Shown: positions 12,536 through 21,601 of the stretch, in pieces
Numbering within the stretch: position 1 is the stretch's first letter
Layout of the letters: each line of letters opens with the position of its first letter
Source of the DNA: Thelephora terrestris
Taxonomy: Eukaryota > Basidiomycota > Agaricomycetes > Thelephorales > Thelephoraceae
NCBI GenBank assembly: GCA_015956445.1
Contig: WIUZ02000023.1
Span: forward strand, 310,001-374,000
Length of the DNA stretch: 64,000 nucleotides
Reading direction: 5' to 3'
The notes under the pieces: generated by a model
The model's input: only the letters and a program-made list of their open reading frames with translations
The model's database searches: none
Told to the model about the DNA's origin: nothing
Made by a program: the position numbers and the translations under genes

Positions 12536-13778
12536 TGAACAAGCAGGCACCCAACAAAATAAGGGCACTTCCAATCGCCGTAGGGCTTATCTAATTTGAC
12601 AGAAAGGTTCCTTTTTATACATACAATCAAATAGCTCTAATTGCATAGTATCTTATTGCATAAATCCTAAAATGCATCGGATTTCGGCCAGAACAATGGT
12701 GGTTCAGGGGGGCGCTTAGAAATAATGCATAGACCTTGGGATGCCTTCTGTCAGCCATTTATGCAGGTAGGCCACCTCGCTTACAACCATCCGACATCGG
12801 ACCACGTGGTCATTTTTACTAGTGGAAGAGATAGACAATGACCGGGACCAGGTGGCAAGTTGAAACAATGCAAAAGCGACTATGCAATTGATTAAATAAA
12901 TAAAATTAGCCGTTCGGCCTAAATTTCCCAACCATAACTTAAGGGGCCCTGCCCTCAAAGCCGCTGGCACAAGGTGAAATTACACGACGAGATGTAGAAT
13001 GCTGGACTTATGGTTTGTTGGTCACGCATTTGAGTTAGTCACAACACGTTACGTATTTGTCACACGCGTTGTCCCTGCATAAATTGTTTAAATGCATAGG
13101 ATTTTCGTGCGACCGATGTCATGCAGTTAGAGCTATTCGACTGTAGAACAATCCTGTCAGACAGAATTTCGTAAAACCTTCTGGTTGTTGAGTTATTTTT
13201 TCTCACCAAAGACAAAATTTGCCGCACACTTAAATTACCTTATTTGGAAAGAAGTTCCCACGATAGGCACCCAAATTTTGGGAGTTGGCAACCTCACCAG
13301 TCTGAGCTGGTGAGTGAGCATGCTGGGAACTTGTCTAAGTAAACAAAATAAGATCCAGCTGCATGCCAGATAGGGGTATTAGCATAAATATATGAAAGAA
13401 GACAAACCTCAGCAAGTAAGGGGAAAAGCAACACTAAGGGGATGAAGCAGATGAACCACATGGAGGTTATCTACCAAGCGGGAAGTGGAACATCTCAAAA
13501 ATGAAGTGCAGGAACATACAAAATAGTTCAAGCACATGATCAAATATGTTAGAAAAAAGCAGTCAAGTAAAACAAAATGTGATTCTTTGGGAAGGTGAAG
13601 TAAACTTGAAAAATCATAACAACTGGTTGCTCATGGGCACTGCAGACCACCAGAGAAAGCAAAAATATGTGAATCAATGCCACTAAAATGTATATCCTGC
13701 TCAGGAGCAGTGCTGCTGATGCGGCGGCAGAGGTTTTGATGCCCACAAGGTTTGTCAACCCAATTTCGCCACTGTCAG

Positions 13779-13808
13779 AAAGTGGTGGTCTCTAAGTGAT
13801 CCGCACTA
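13779..13808 (-). repeat. Right terminal inverted repeat
   Basis: Reverse complement begins TAGTGCGGATCACTTAGAG, matching the left end; the next two bases are TA. Confidence 0.65.
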
Positions 13809-13810
13809 TA

Positions 13811-14805
13811 CATCCCACGTTTTTTTCTCAATATATTTTTCCACCTTTTGACCTCCGCTTATATACACTTTTCTTATCCAAGTCTGACGTGATACAAATC
13901 TTTACTGGCACTACTCACGTGAATGTCCATGAGTCACGCTGGTTTGTAACTGGGCACATTTTGCCAGCGGCTCATTAATTGGACTGGTATCAAACATCTC
14001 TGTAATGGGATCGGGGCACATAGTCGGGGGGCGTTCAAATACGGTGCTCTCTCCTGTGGCTCTGTTTTGCCTTCGTATTCATGATCTTGAAGTGGCGTGT
14101 AATTCGGGAGCGTTAAGGCGTACCTTCACAGCAACGTAAAAGGCCGTGTTACAAAGGATCTGGCATTACTTCAGTCCCAAGCTGAGGTCACCGAGAACAG
14201 AATTAACCGCCGTCGAGTTCAGCGCCTGGGCGGTAGACACAGGAAAAGCCAGAAGCAAAGATTGAATGAGCCACATGGGGGGAGAGTTGATGAAGTTGGA
14301 GGACGCGAGGTCAGCGAAAGGAGTTGTGGCGGTTATCACCGAAACCAAGAGAAAAAAATCTTGACTGTGCACTGACTGTGCACAAGGATGACCAAGCGTG
14401 GGAAACTTGTCTAGCTATCTTTTGGCGTCATACAACAGCACACAACGGCCCCCAAAATTAACGTACATCTTGTAGCCAAAAGCTGGTCATGGTTTGGTTA
14501 ATCGGCGCGAAACACGTGCGCAATGAGTTTCTGGTTCGTCTTTTCCTAACAGAGTCATCCCGTTCAAAGGGTTCATTCCTCCCCCCGCAGATTTCGCACA
14601 AGTGGCGAGGGATCGTGCTGGGTGCGTTTTCATTTGGGCCATCCTTCAAAATGAACTCTGAAATACCCTACGACGCTAAGCCTGTCGTCGGGTGAAGTTT
14701 CACTCCAACGCCTTGGGTGTCAAACACAGGACGGCATCTACCGAGGCAGGTAATGCAACAATATGGAAAGCGCTCGCGTTTATCCGTTCACGCTCCGCTT
14801 CTACC
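13811..14805. other. Intergenic upstream of STAND gene
   Basis: About 1 kb without a recognisable gene. A minus-strand frame at 14166-14372 has a hydrophobic N-terminal half but no further support. A short direct repeat (actgtgc twice) lies near 14366-14385. Confidence 0.45.
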
Positions 14806-16498
14806 ATGCCCGGAAAAAAGTCCAAGAAACCAGTCAAATCTCTCGCAAATCACCTCTTGTTGGGAATTCCCACCAACATCGCCGCTGGTCCGCTCGGCTT
14901 CCGAGTAGAACTGGACACCAACACCGAAGGTGAGTGGGATCATGATCTTACGACTCGAGAGCAGATCAAGCAGATTCGACTGTAACCCTAGATGCGGACA
15001 ACCGTAGGCCCTCACGAATCGTATTTCACCAAACAAAGAGTGACACTCAAAAACCTCCCACACCGGGAACCTCAGCTCCATGTGTTGTGGGTGGAGGGTT
15101 TGAACCTGGTAACGACCCTGCAGGTGAGTGTCCCTGATCCCTGCTATTGAAACCGACATTCAATTCAATCTCTGCTCCCCTCCCCAGTAGGACAGCAAGA
15201 AGGCGAACCGGCGGCAACACCGAAGGGTACGAGCTGATATCGTTGTGCTGTCCTCAATCATCTTAACACCAACCAGTTCCGGAGCGCGAGCGCAAGGATC
15301 ATATGCTTAGGGGCATCATATCTGACGATGTCAAGATAGTGAGGGGGGCTGCAGATGGTTTTGGTTCTCTCAAAACCGTCCTAGTTGCAATCTCTGCAAT
15401 TTGTGCTGATCACGAAGTTCGTTTACAATTCTTTGCCCGAGCTTCTTCGCTAACGCTCTCATCTGTAGGGAACTACCGCCATCGAAAACAAGATTGAAGA
15501 CCTTCTCTCGCGCGTAGCCACGCTGGAAGGACACTTCGGTTCATATCCGGGTGACGTGGCAGAGCAGAGACACCGGAGTGAAGTGATACGGTATGTCATC
15601 ATTTCTCTTGTGGGCTCGGTATTGAGTTTCTTCCAGAAGGTTTAAGGGGATTGAAGGACGACTGCAGTTTTCAGCTGAAAACCCTGAGCTGCAGCTGCAT
15701 GCTGATCTCGCCCAAGACCACGGAGAGGTCTTTGGGGCCCTCAAAGATATACGAGAGACTATCTTCAATTACCAGGTTTGTTTCCGACTCTGGCACCCTT
15801 GTAGATATTGACGAGAAAAACAGCTGGTGCGACAAAATGGGATCTACGAAGGAGAGCGCAAATTGATAGTGAGTGCTTTTCTTCCGTCTTACAATAAATG
15901 TAATGACCTCTCGGCAGGACCCAGGTCAGGACATCCCCCCACTCTACATTGCGCGCCTGTTACAAACCTCCAAATAGCTGATGCTGCGGCCCTCAACAAC
16001 TTTCGTAGTGCACAGGGGGCTGAGCATCAACATGGAGATCGCAAAGGTTGCCTCAAGGGGACACGTGGACCTGTTCTGTACGGGATCGGACTCTGGGCAA
16101 GGGACTTTGACAAGACACCGGTCTACTGGTTGAATGGATTAGCTGGCACAGGGAAGAGTACAATCGCACAAACGATTTCAGAAAGACTTTTCGCAGATGG
16201 ACAGCTGGGAGCCTCCTTCTTCTGTTCACGAGACTTCGAAGCCCGGAGCAACCTCCAATTGATCTTTCCGACCCTCGCCGTTCAGCTCGCTCGCAAATTC
16301 GCCGGGTTTCGGTCAATCTTTGCTCCCATGGTTCTGTCGGACCCAGGACTTGCATACGAATCCCTATACAATCAAATGGATAAGCTTATCGTGCAGCCTC
16401 TCAAGGAATCTGGTGTCTCGACTGTAGTGGTCGTTGACGCCCTGGACGAATGCAAAGATAAAGAACCTGCCTCAGCTATCCTGTCAGTCCTTGGGCGG
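14806..16498 (+). pseudogene. NACHT-WD40 STAND NTPase, 5' part (split by LTR element)
   Basis: N-terminal and NACHT part of a basidiomycete nwd2/HET-E-like STAND protein, a class tied to non-self recognition and cell death in fungi. ATG at 14806 begins MPGKKSKKPVKSLANHLLLG. Spliced exons follow: DADNRRPSRIVFHQTKSD, then PERERKDHMLRGIISDD, then a helical region IENKIEDLLSRVATLEG. A short exon (QNGIYEGERKLI) leads to the NACHT core: Walker A GLAGTGKSTIAQTI near 16140 and Walker B VVVVDALDEC near 16430. The frame is open up to SAILSVLGR, where the Gypsy element starts. The reading frame resumes exactly after the element at 32817-32821 with LVSKVPKVKFFLTG, so the gene was a single exon there. Called pseudogene because of the insertion and further breaks in the 3' part. 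Confidence 0.9.
16495..16498 (+). repeat. Target site duplication GCGG (left)
   Basis: GCGG before the TG of the left LTR equals GCGG at 32817-32820 after the CA of the right LTR. Only four bases match. Confidence 0.8.
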
Positions 16499-17471
16499 TG
16501 AACTGCTACTATCCGGGTGGAGTCGGGACACGACCAGAATAGCAGAAGTGGGGGTGAGGGGTCACCGGTTGTGCAGAGGTCGGGAAGGGGAGAGAAGCTA
16601 GACAGAGGAGAGGGAACCACGGTAGGTCGCGACGTTGTCGGGACGAGAAGGGAGAACTCCGTACTAGCAAACTCCTGCTAGACGATGACGATGGGCTAGG
16701 GGTCTATTGGAACTATGGGGCTAGTGGAATCGATGTCAGAGCGAGGAGCTGGAGGTTTTCGATGATCAGGTCGTTCAAGCAGAAGGGAGAAGAGGTGTGA
16801 AGAGGCCCAGGGGTTTCTTGGTCGTTCAACTAGCTAGTACAGGGTATTTATAGGTAAAGACAGTGCGATCTACGCGAAAGAGATGGGAAAAGTAGCGAAC
16901 AAATGGAGAAACGGTGGGAGAATAAGAACAGGTAGATAGAAGGGGATAAACGAGAGTCCGATGTAGGGTAGGGAGACAAACGGTTCATCGGGAGGCCGGA
17001 ACGAGGCTGGGACAGGTCTTACCGAGAGGATGGAGCGATCGTGAGAAACAGGACCGAAAGGGGAAGTTTACGGGTTCGAGATCAAAAGATCGTAACCGGG
17101 CGGGAGAGCGGGAGCAGTCGAAGATGATTGGCGAGCGAGAGGGAACGAGTCGACACGTGTATAGACTGAAGGGAACCGGACCGAGGGAGGGGACACGTCA
17201 TCTCGGCGAGATAAGGGATCGGGAGACATCGGCCGATCGCAACATCACGTGCCGTTCGGGGAGGACGGCCACGGAGGCAGAAACAGCGTGCGATGACGCG
17301 CGTCGAAGGGATCGCGGGAACGGTTCGATGATCGGGACGTCAAGTGGGCGTGACCCTCCTGTGACCGATCGAGGGGTCGTCGGCTCGCGTAGTCAGTAGC
17401 TAGCGGGGTAGGGAGGTAGGGACTGGGGACTAGCACTAGATTCGAAGGTCGCGCGAATAGACAGCGGGTCA
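16499..17471 (-). repeat. LTR (3' LTR in element sense)
   Basis: 973 bp, begins TGAACTGCTAC and ends GCGGGTCA. Same length and, where compared, same sequence as 31844-32816. Confidence 0.97.
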
Positions 17472-17490
17472 TCTCCTCGAGACTTTTAAA
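17472..17490 (-). promoter_or_regulatory. Polypurine-tract-like site
   Basis: Directly inside the 3' LTR; in element sense it reads AAAAGTCTCGAGGAGA before the LTR, the place of the plus-strand primer. A small hairpin (AACC, six-base loop, GGTT) follows on its inner side. Confidence 0.6.
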
Positions 17491-17623
17491 ATTCAACCAC
17501 CCTTGGTTGCGTGAGGTCGCCATGAGGCACACGTGAGGCGTCCGAATCGGGAAGGCCGCGCGGAAGCAAAACGACGAGATCGCGGTTTCGCCAGCTCATC
17601 ACTTCTCTTTTCTGGTCCTCATC

Positions 17624-19567
17624 ATGTCTTCCTCTTCTAAATGGACTCCTCCTGCTGCTGCCAGCGACCCGATTATCCTGGCCGCTATGATACAGAGCGC
17701 CAAGGCGGTGAAGATCCCGGACGACGAGAAGCATCCCGATTGGGCTCGCCCCACGATCAAGGCCTTGGTGTCGGCTCAGGGACGTCCGGAAGCGTTCGAG
17801 CCCGTCTGGGCGACGGTCCTGCCGTTTTGGCGGCTCAAGGGGTTGGAGGAAAGGCTGGAGGGGGATAAGGAGTTGCGGGACCCTTGGGCGATGCATGCGT
17901 TGGCTTGGCTGGTGAGTCGAGTCGCGACGTTTCGATGTGGCGGGAGGGAGGGACTAAATCGTCGAGTTTGTAGGCTTGTCATCGGGACGTGTGCCGTAGT
18001 TTTGGGCTCCCGCCGCTACAGTTGATCGTCGACTGGGCAGACGCGGCAGAGTCCATCGGTTGGCTGACTCCGGGCTCGACTCCTTTTGGCAAGGATGAAG
18101 AGGAGGCTCCTGCACCCGTGATCAGTCGTCAATCGACGCTTCGACCGGTCGGGAATGCTGGGGAGGCTGCTACGCCAGCTATGAGTCGTCAGCCGTCTAT
18201 CCAGGCGATCGGGAACGCGGGAGACGATTTCCCGCCGGTTACCAGTCGTGAGCCGTCTCTTCAACCGACTCCGCAGACGTCCGAGCGGGACGAGGACTTC
18301 GAGATGGAGGATACGCCTCGGAGGAGCGTCGGAAGCAGCCAGAGCACTAAGGGAGGGAAGAGTACGCTCATTCCGTACGTTGCCGTTCCTCCTCGTCCCA
18401 CAGCTACCCAAAGGCGTCTTCCGGCTGTGGAATCGAGCGTCGGGTCGAAGAGGGACCTCCCTAGCTCGCCGAACAAGGAGGAGTCGACTTCGAAACGTTC
18501 GCGAACGACCGGTACCGTGGAGAAGGGGAAAGGCGTTCAACGCACTCACGTTCCGGCCTTTCCAGAGGTCGATCTCTCCAAGGAGACATATGAAGAGGAA
18601 GCTCAGCTGAACACCGTGAGGTTTCCGGGTGCGCGCAACCTTGTGAGTCCCCCGTCTTCTCGCGTCGTATCCATGTTTCTCATAGCCCTGCTAGACGTGC
18701 GATCGGTGCGCTAGGTCTCCGTTACAGGAGGTGAAGGATGCGTGTCGTCCAACCTGGTGTGTCCCGATCAAGGAGGACCGTCCAACCTTCATTTGCGCGA
18801 GCTGCAGGAAGGACAGGAAGGGCTGCTCCTTTAAGTGGCTCACGCTCGGGATTACCCACTGGCCTACTGTCACCCGTACAGCTAAAGGGGACGCCCGTCG
18901 CAGGAAGGATGCCGCGGAACGTCGAGGTAAGGAGGTTGCCACGGACGAGCTCGCTGGTGACGACGGGAGTGTCCCGAAGCCAAAGAGAGCCCCTCGCCCT
19001 CGCGTGCGCAAGTCTGCTGCTTCTGCGGCTCTGGATCCCTCGCCTTCCGTTTCCACCCGTTCGAAGACTAGGGCGGCAACGTTAGGGTCCTCGACTGCGG
19101 TTCCCACTGTCGCGATGGCTGGTCTGTCCGTCGGGGGTCCTTCCAGCCTTTCCTCGGGGCTGCACAGCTGGGAGGTCGACCTTCGCGATTTTGAGCAGAA
19201 CTGGGGTGAGTCCGAGGATTCGCCGGTTGCTGTGGAGCAGCTTCGCACAGCCCTGCGTGTCCAGATGTCCAGGGAACGCAATGAGGTGGATCAACTCGCC
19301 GATCTGGTCGCGGGTCGTCGCTACATCTCGAAGCGGATCCTGGCGAGGATGAATGCGGAGATCGATCGCCGAGGTGGGGAGGAGATCTGGGACACCTCTG
19401 ATCTCGAGGGTTCGGGAGAGGAGGGAGGTGATGGCGACGTTTCTGTGGGTGCTGCGGGCGACGAAGATATGTTTTCGGACGGTGAGGATATGGCGGTAGG
19501 TGCGGGAGGGGGATCTCAAGGTGTGGGCGAGTCTGGAGTGGCTGAAGAGGGGTTGCGGGATGTTTGA
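17624..19567 (+). CDS. Antisense accessory gene 1 of the Gypsy element (Cys-rich motif)
   Basis: Three exons read on the strand opposite to gag-pol: 17624-17911, 17974-18642 and 18728-19567, each intron with GTGAGT and an AG acceptor, phase 0, about 598 residues. The N-terminal 100 residues are helical (PTIKALVSAQGRPEAFEPVW). The middle is Ser/Pro/Arg-rich and low complexity, with three repeats of a SRQ/SRE-P/S-x-Q type unit near residues 140-190. After the second intron comes a Cys cluster, CRPTWCVPIKED then FICASCRKDRKGCSF, resembling the Cys motifs of basidiomycete transposon-linked proteins and suited to bind metal. The C-terminal half has Arg/Lys-rich and acidic tracts and a helical segment (SRERNEVDQLADLVAGRR). 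Function unknown; a nucleic-acid-binding role is inferred from the Cys and basic content. Confidence 0.7.
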
Positions 19568-19788
19568 GGGACGAGGGGTAGGTCGCGACGAACTTTTACA
19601 ACTACCATCATGTACTTCTTGGCTTCTTGGACTTTTGGTTTCTTGAATCGACTTGTTTTCTTGGTTTGTCGTGTCTGAGAAGTGGTGAGATCCGTGAAAT
19701 CAGCTGGGTGAGACATGGGGACGGTCTGCCTCCTCTTTGGCGGGTTGCGGGGGATGATCGGGAGGCAGGCGCGATAGTGGGGACTAGC

Positions 19789-19807
19789 TCTCCTCGAGAC
19801 TTTTAAA
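19789..19807 (-). repeat. Second copy of the polypurine-tract module
   Basis: A 19 bp exact copy of 17472-17490 (tctcctcgagacttttaaa). As at the first site, a small hairpin follows (GACC, six-base loop, GGTC). It lies between the two antisense genes. Confidence 0.75.
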
Positions 19808-20069
19808 CACTGACCGTCCTCGGTCACCATGACGATGTCCTGCAGGTCTGGGAGGCGTTCCGCGACGGGAGGGGCGAGGAGCGCGGAGGGGAAAAGTCGA
19901 CGGCACCTGGGGTACAGCTTCGCGGTCCGGTCGGGACGATCGGGACGCTTCCGGCGTCTTCCGAACCACGTGGGACGCCGTACGGTCCGCGAGGAGGGGG
20001 GAAAACGTCGGGGGTGGGGATCGAGTGAGAAAAAAAATTTTGAAGTCCACCACCACCAGCACGACCGCA

Positions 20070-21380
20070 ATGCCTCTCATCGGGAATCACTATCTCACCG
20101 ACGGCGACAATCCTGTGTGGATAAACAGCCTTGAAGCTCGTGATCCCCCCACTGATCGTCCAGGGGTCGGCTTTCTCGACATCACTCTTGCAGACATCGT
20201 GGAACGCGTTCGGAGCGAGCGTGGGGATCGCGATGCCTTGGAAAGGGCCACGAGCTCAGATGCTCTCTTCGGATTCGCTATCAGGGCTATTGAGGACGAT
20301 CGAGGTCGCCCAGGCCGTCTGGGGGAGGACAGGGTTTGGAGGCGCCTCCTAGAGATGGGTCTCGCTGCTGATGGGATGTCGGGAGACGTTCGCGAGAGCA
20401 TCGCGACACGACAGGCCGTTCGTTATACCGCTGTAATCGCGAACGAGCTCATGAGGCGTCAGGAGGGACTTGAAAACAGGGTATGTCGCCGGGACTGGTC
20501 GCGTCCGAGCATAGTGCTGACTCTTGAATGGTAGATTGAGGAGGTCCGTCTTCGCAATGAATGGTTGAGGATCCGCGTGGGAATGATGGACCAGGCCATG
20601 GGCGAAATGGATCAGCACTACACCGCAGAGAGTGAGGCCGGGAGTCACTACGTGAGTCCTAGCTGTCCCGCGCAGGGTCGTGACGCTGACTGGAGCACAG
20701 GTCAGGGGTCTGAACGGCAGGATCATGTGGCTGGAGCAATCGCTCGCGGACTTCGTCGAGGCGTCTCTCATGCGTCGGGAGTACTACGGGGAAGTTGGGG
20801 TCCGTCGCGAGGAAGTCACCGCCGCCGCGGAGGAGCCGGTAGCCGTTGGTGGGGTGGAAGATCCGCCTGTGGTTACGGAGGTCCAAGCTCAGGCAACGGA
20901 CGAGGACGGGGATATTGTTCTTGCGCAGGGGGAGGATCGCGAGGAGGCTCCGGTGCCGCTCGAGCGCGCAGAAAACGCTGATACCACGGGGGGTGTTGAT
21001 CATGTGAGTTCATCAGCTTTGTCGCAACGTCCACTGGTTGACCTGGGAAATCGTAGGTACCAACACCAGGTGCGACGGTCGTCGGGGCTAACACCATCCC
21101 GCAAGAGGGTCCACCGCCTTCCTATACACGCCACCGCAACTATGGGCGACTCCCTCCTGCGGAATCAGACGTGGCCGCTCGTGTGCGCATGTTGCAGCAC
21201 GCTGTCGCCTACATGCTCCGTGCTCGTGAGATGTTCGCGAGATCCACGGGCAGATATGCGGGATATGAAGATGACCTCGACCCCACGGAGGACGCCATGA
21301 TGAACGTGGTTGGGGAGACCTCGCGACGCATTCGAGCTGAGTTTGGAGAGGGTCGCGACCGCAGAGGTGACGGGGCATAG
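20070..21380 (+). CDS. Antisense accessory gene 2 of the Gypsy element (helical)
   Basis: Four exons on the strand opposite to gag-pol: 20070-20480, 20535-20651, 20701-21003 and 21057-21380, all phase 0 with GT-AG ends, about 384 residues. I start at MPLIGNHYLTDGDN; an in-frame ATG at 20025 adds 15 residues. The protein is mainly helical and charged: DIVERVRSERGDRDALERA, RQAVRYTAVIANELMRRQE, then a short coiled-coil-like stretch IEEVRLRNEWLRIRVG. An acidic linker follows, and the C-terminus is VRMLQHAVAYMLRAREMF with a basic tail. No enzyme motif seen. The layout, including an intron directly before the coiled coil, resembles the gene in the nested element at 24652-26255. Stop lies about 220 bp from the end of the pol frame on the other strand. 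Confidence 0.7.
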
Positions 21381-21601
21381 CCCAAGGTAAGAGTGAACTA
21401 GCTGGTCATTGGTGCGCAACTGCAAAGAAAAAGGGGTTGTAAAGACGATGAAAGAAGAATAGCGGACGAAGGAAATGTGGGTGTCTAGAAGGTAGATCGA
21501 AAGTGAGACGGCATTAGAATCTTAGAAGGAGGTGGATGCGAGAGTCAATAGAGAGGTGCATAGCTATAGTCCGGAATAAATACGAGACAGGTTGGTCTGT
21601 C

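Larger units (their letters stand above)
12506..13808. mobile_element. Non-autonomous DNA transposon, TA target site, about 1.3 kb
   Basis: The segment is bounded by imperfect inverted repeats of about 30 bp (about six mismatches): TGGTGCCAATCACCTAAAG on the left and, read inwards from the right, TAGTGCGGATCACTTAGAG, both continuing into AGACCAC-ACTTT. Each end abuts a TA dinucleotide (12504-12505 and 13809-13810), as for Tc1/mariner/pogo-type elements. The interior is AT-rich compared with both flanks and holds no transposase; the longest frame (minus 13549-13758) is a 69-codon hydrophobic reading frame that may be chance. A hairpin with an 8 bp stem (CTCACCAG/CTGGTGAG) lies at 13293-13314. 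The repeat divergence suggests an old copy. Superfamily is inferred only from the TA duplication. Confidence 0.65.

Noticed and set aside
17124-17532. ORFs inside the LTR, repeated at 32469-32877
   Set aside because: Identical because they lie in the LTR; no domain and no start context, so treated as noncoding repeat.
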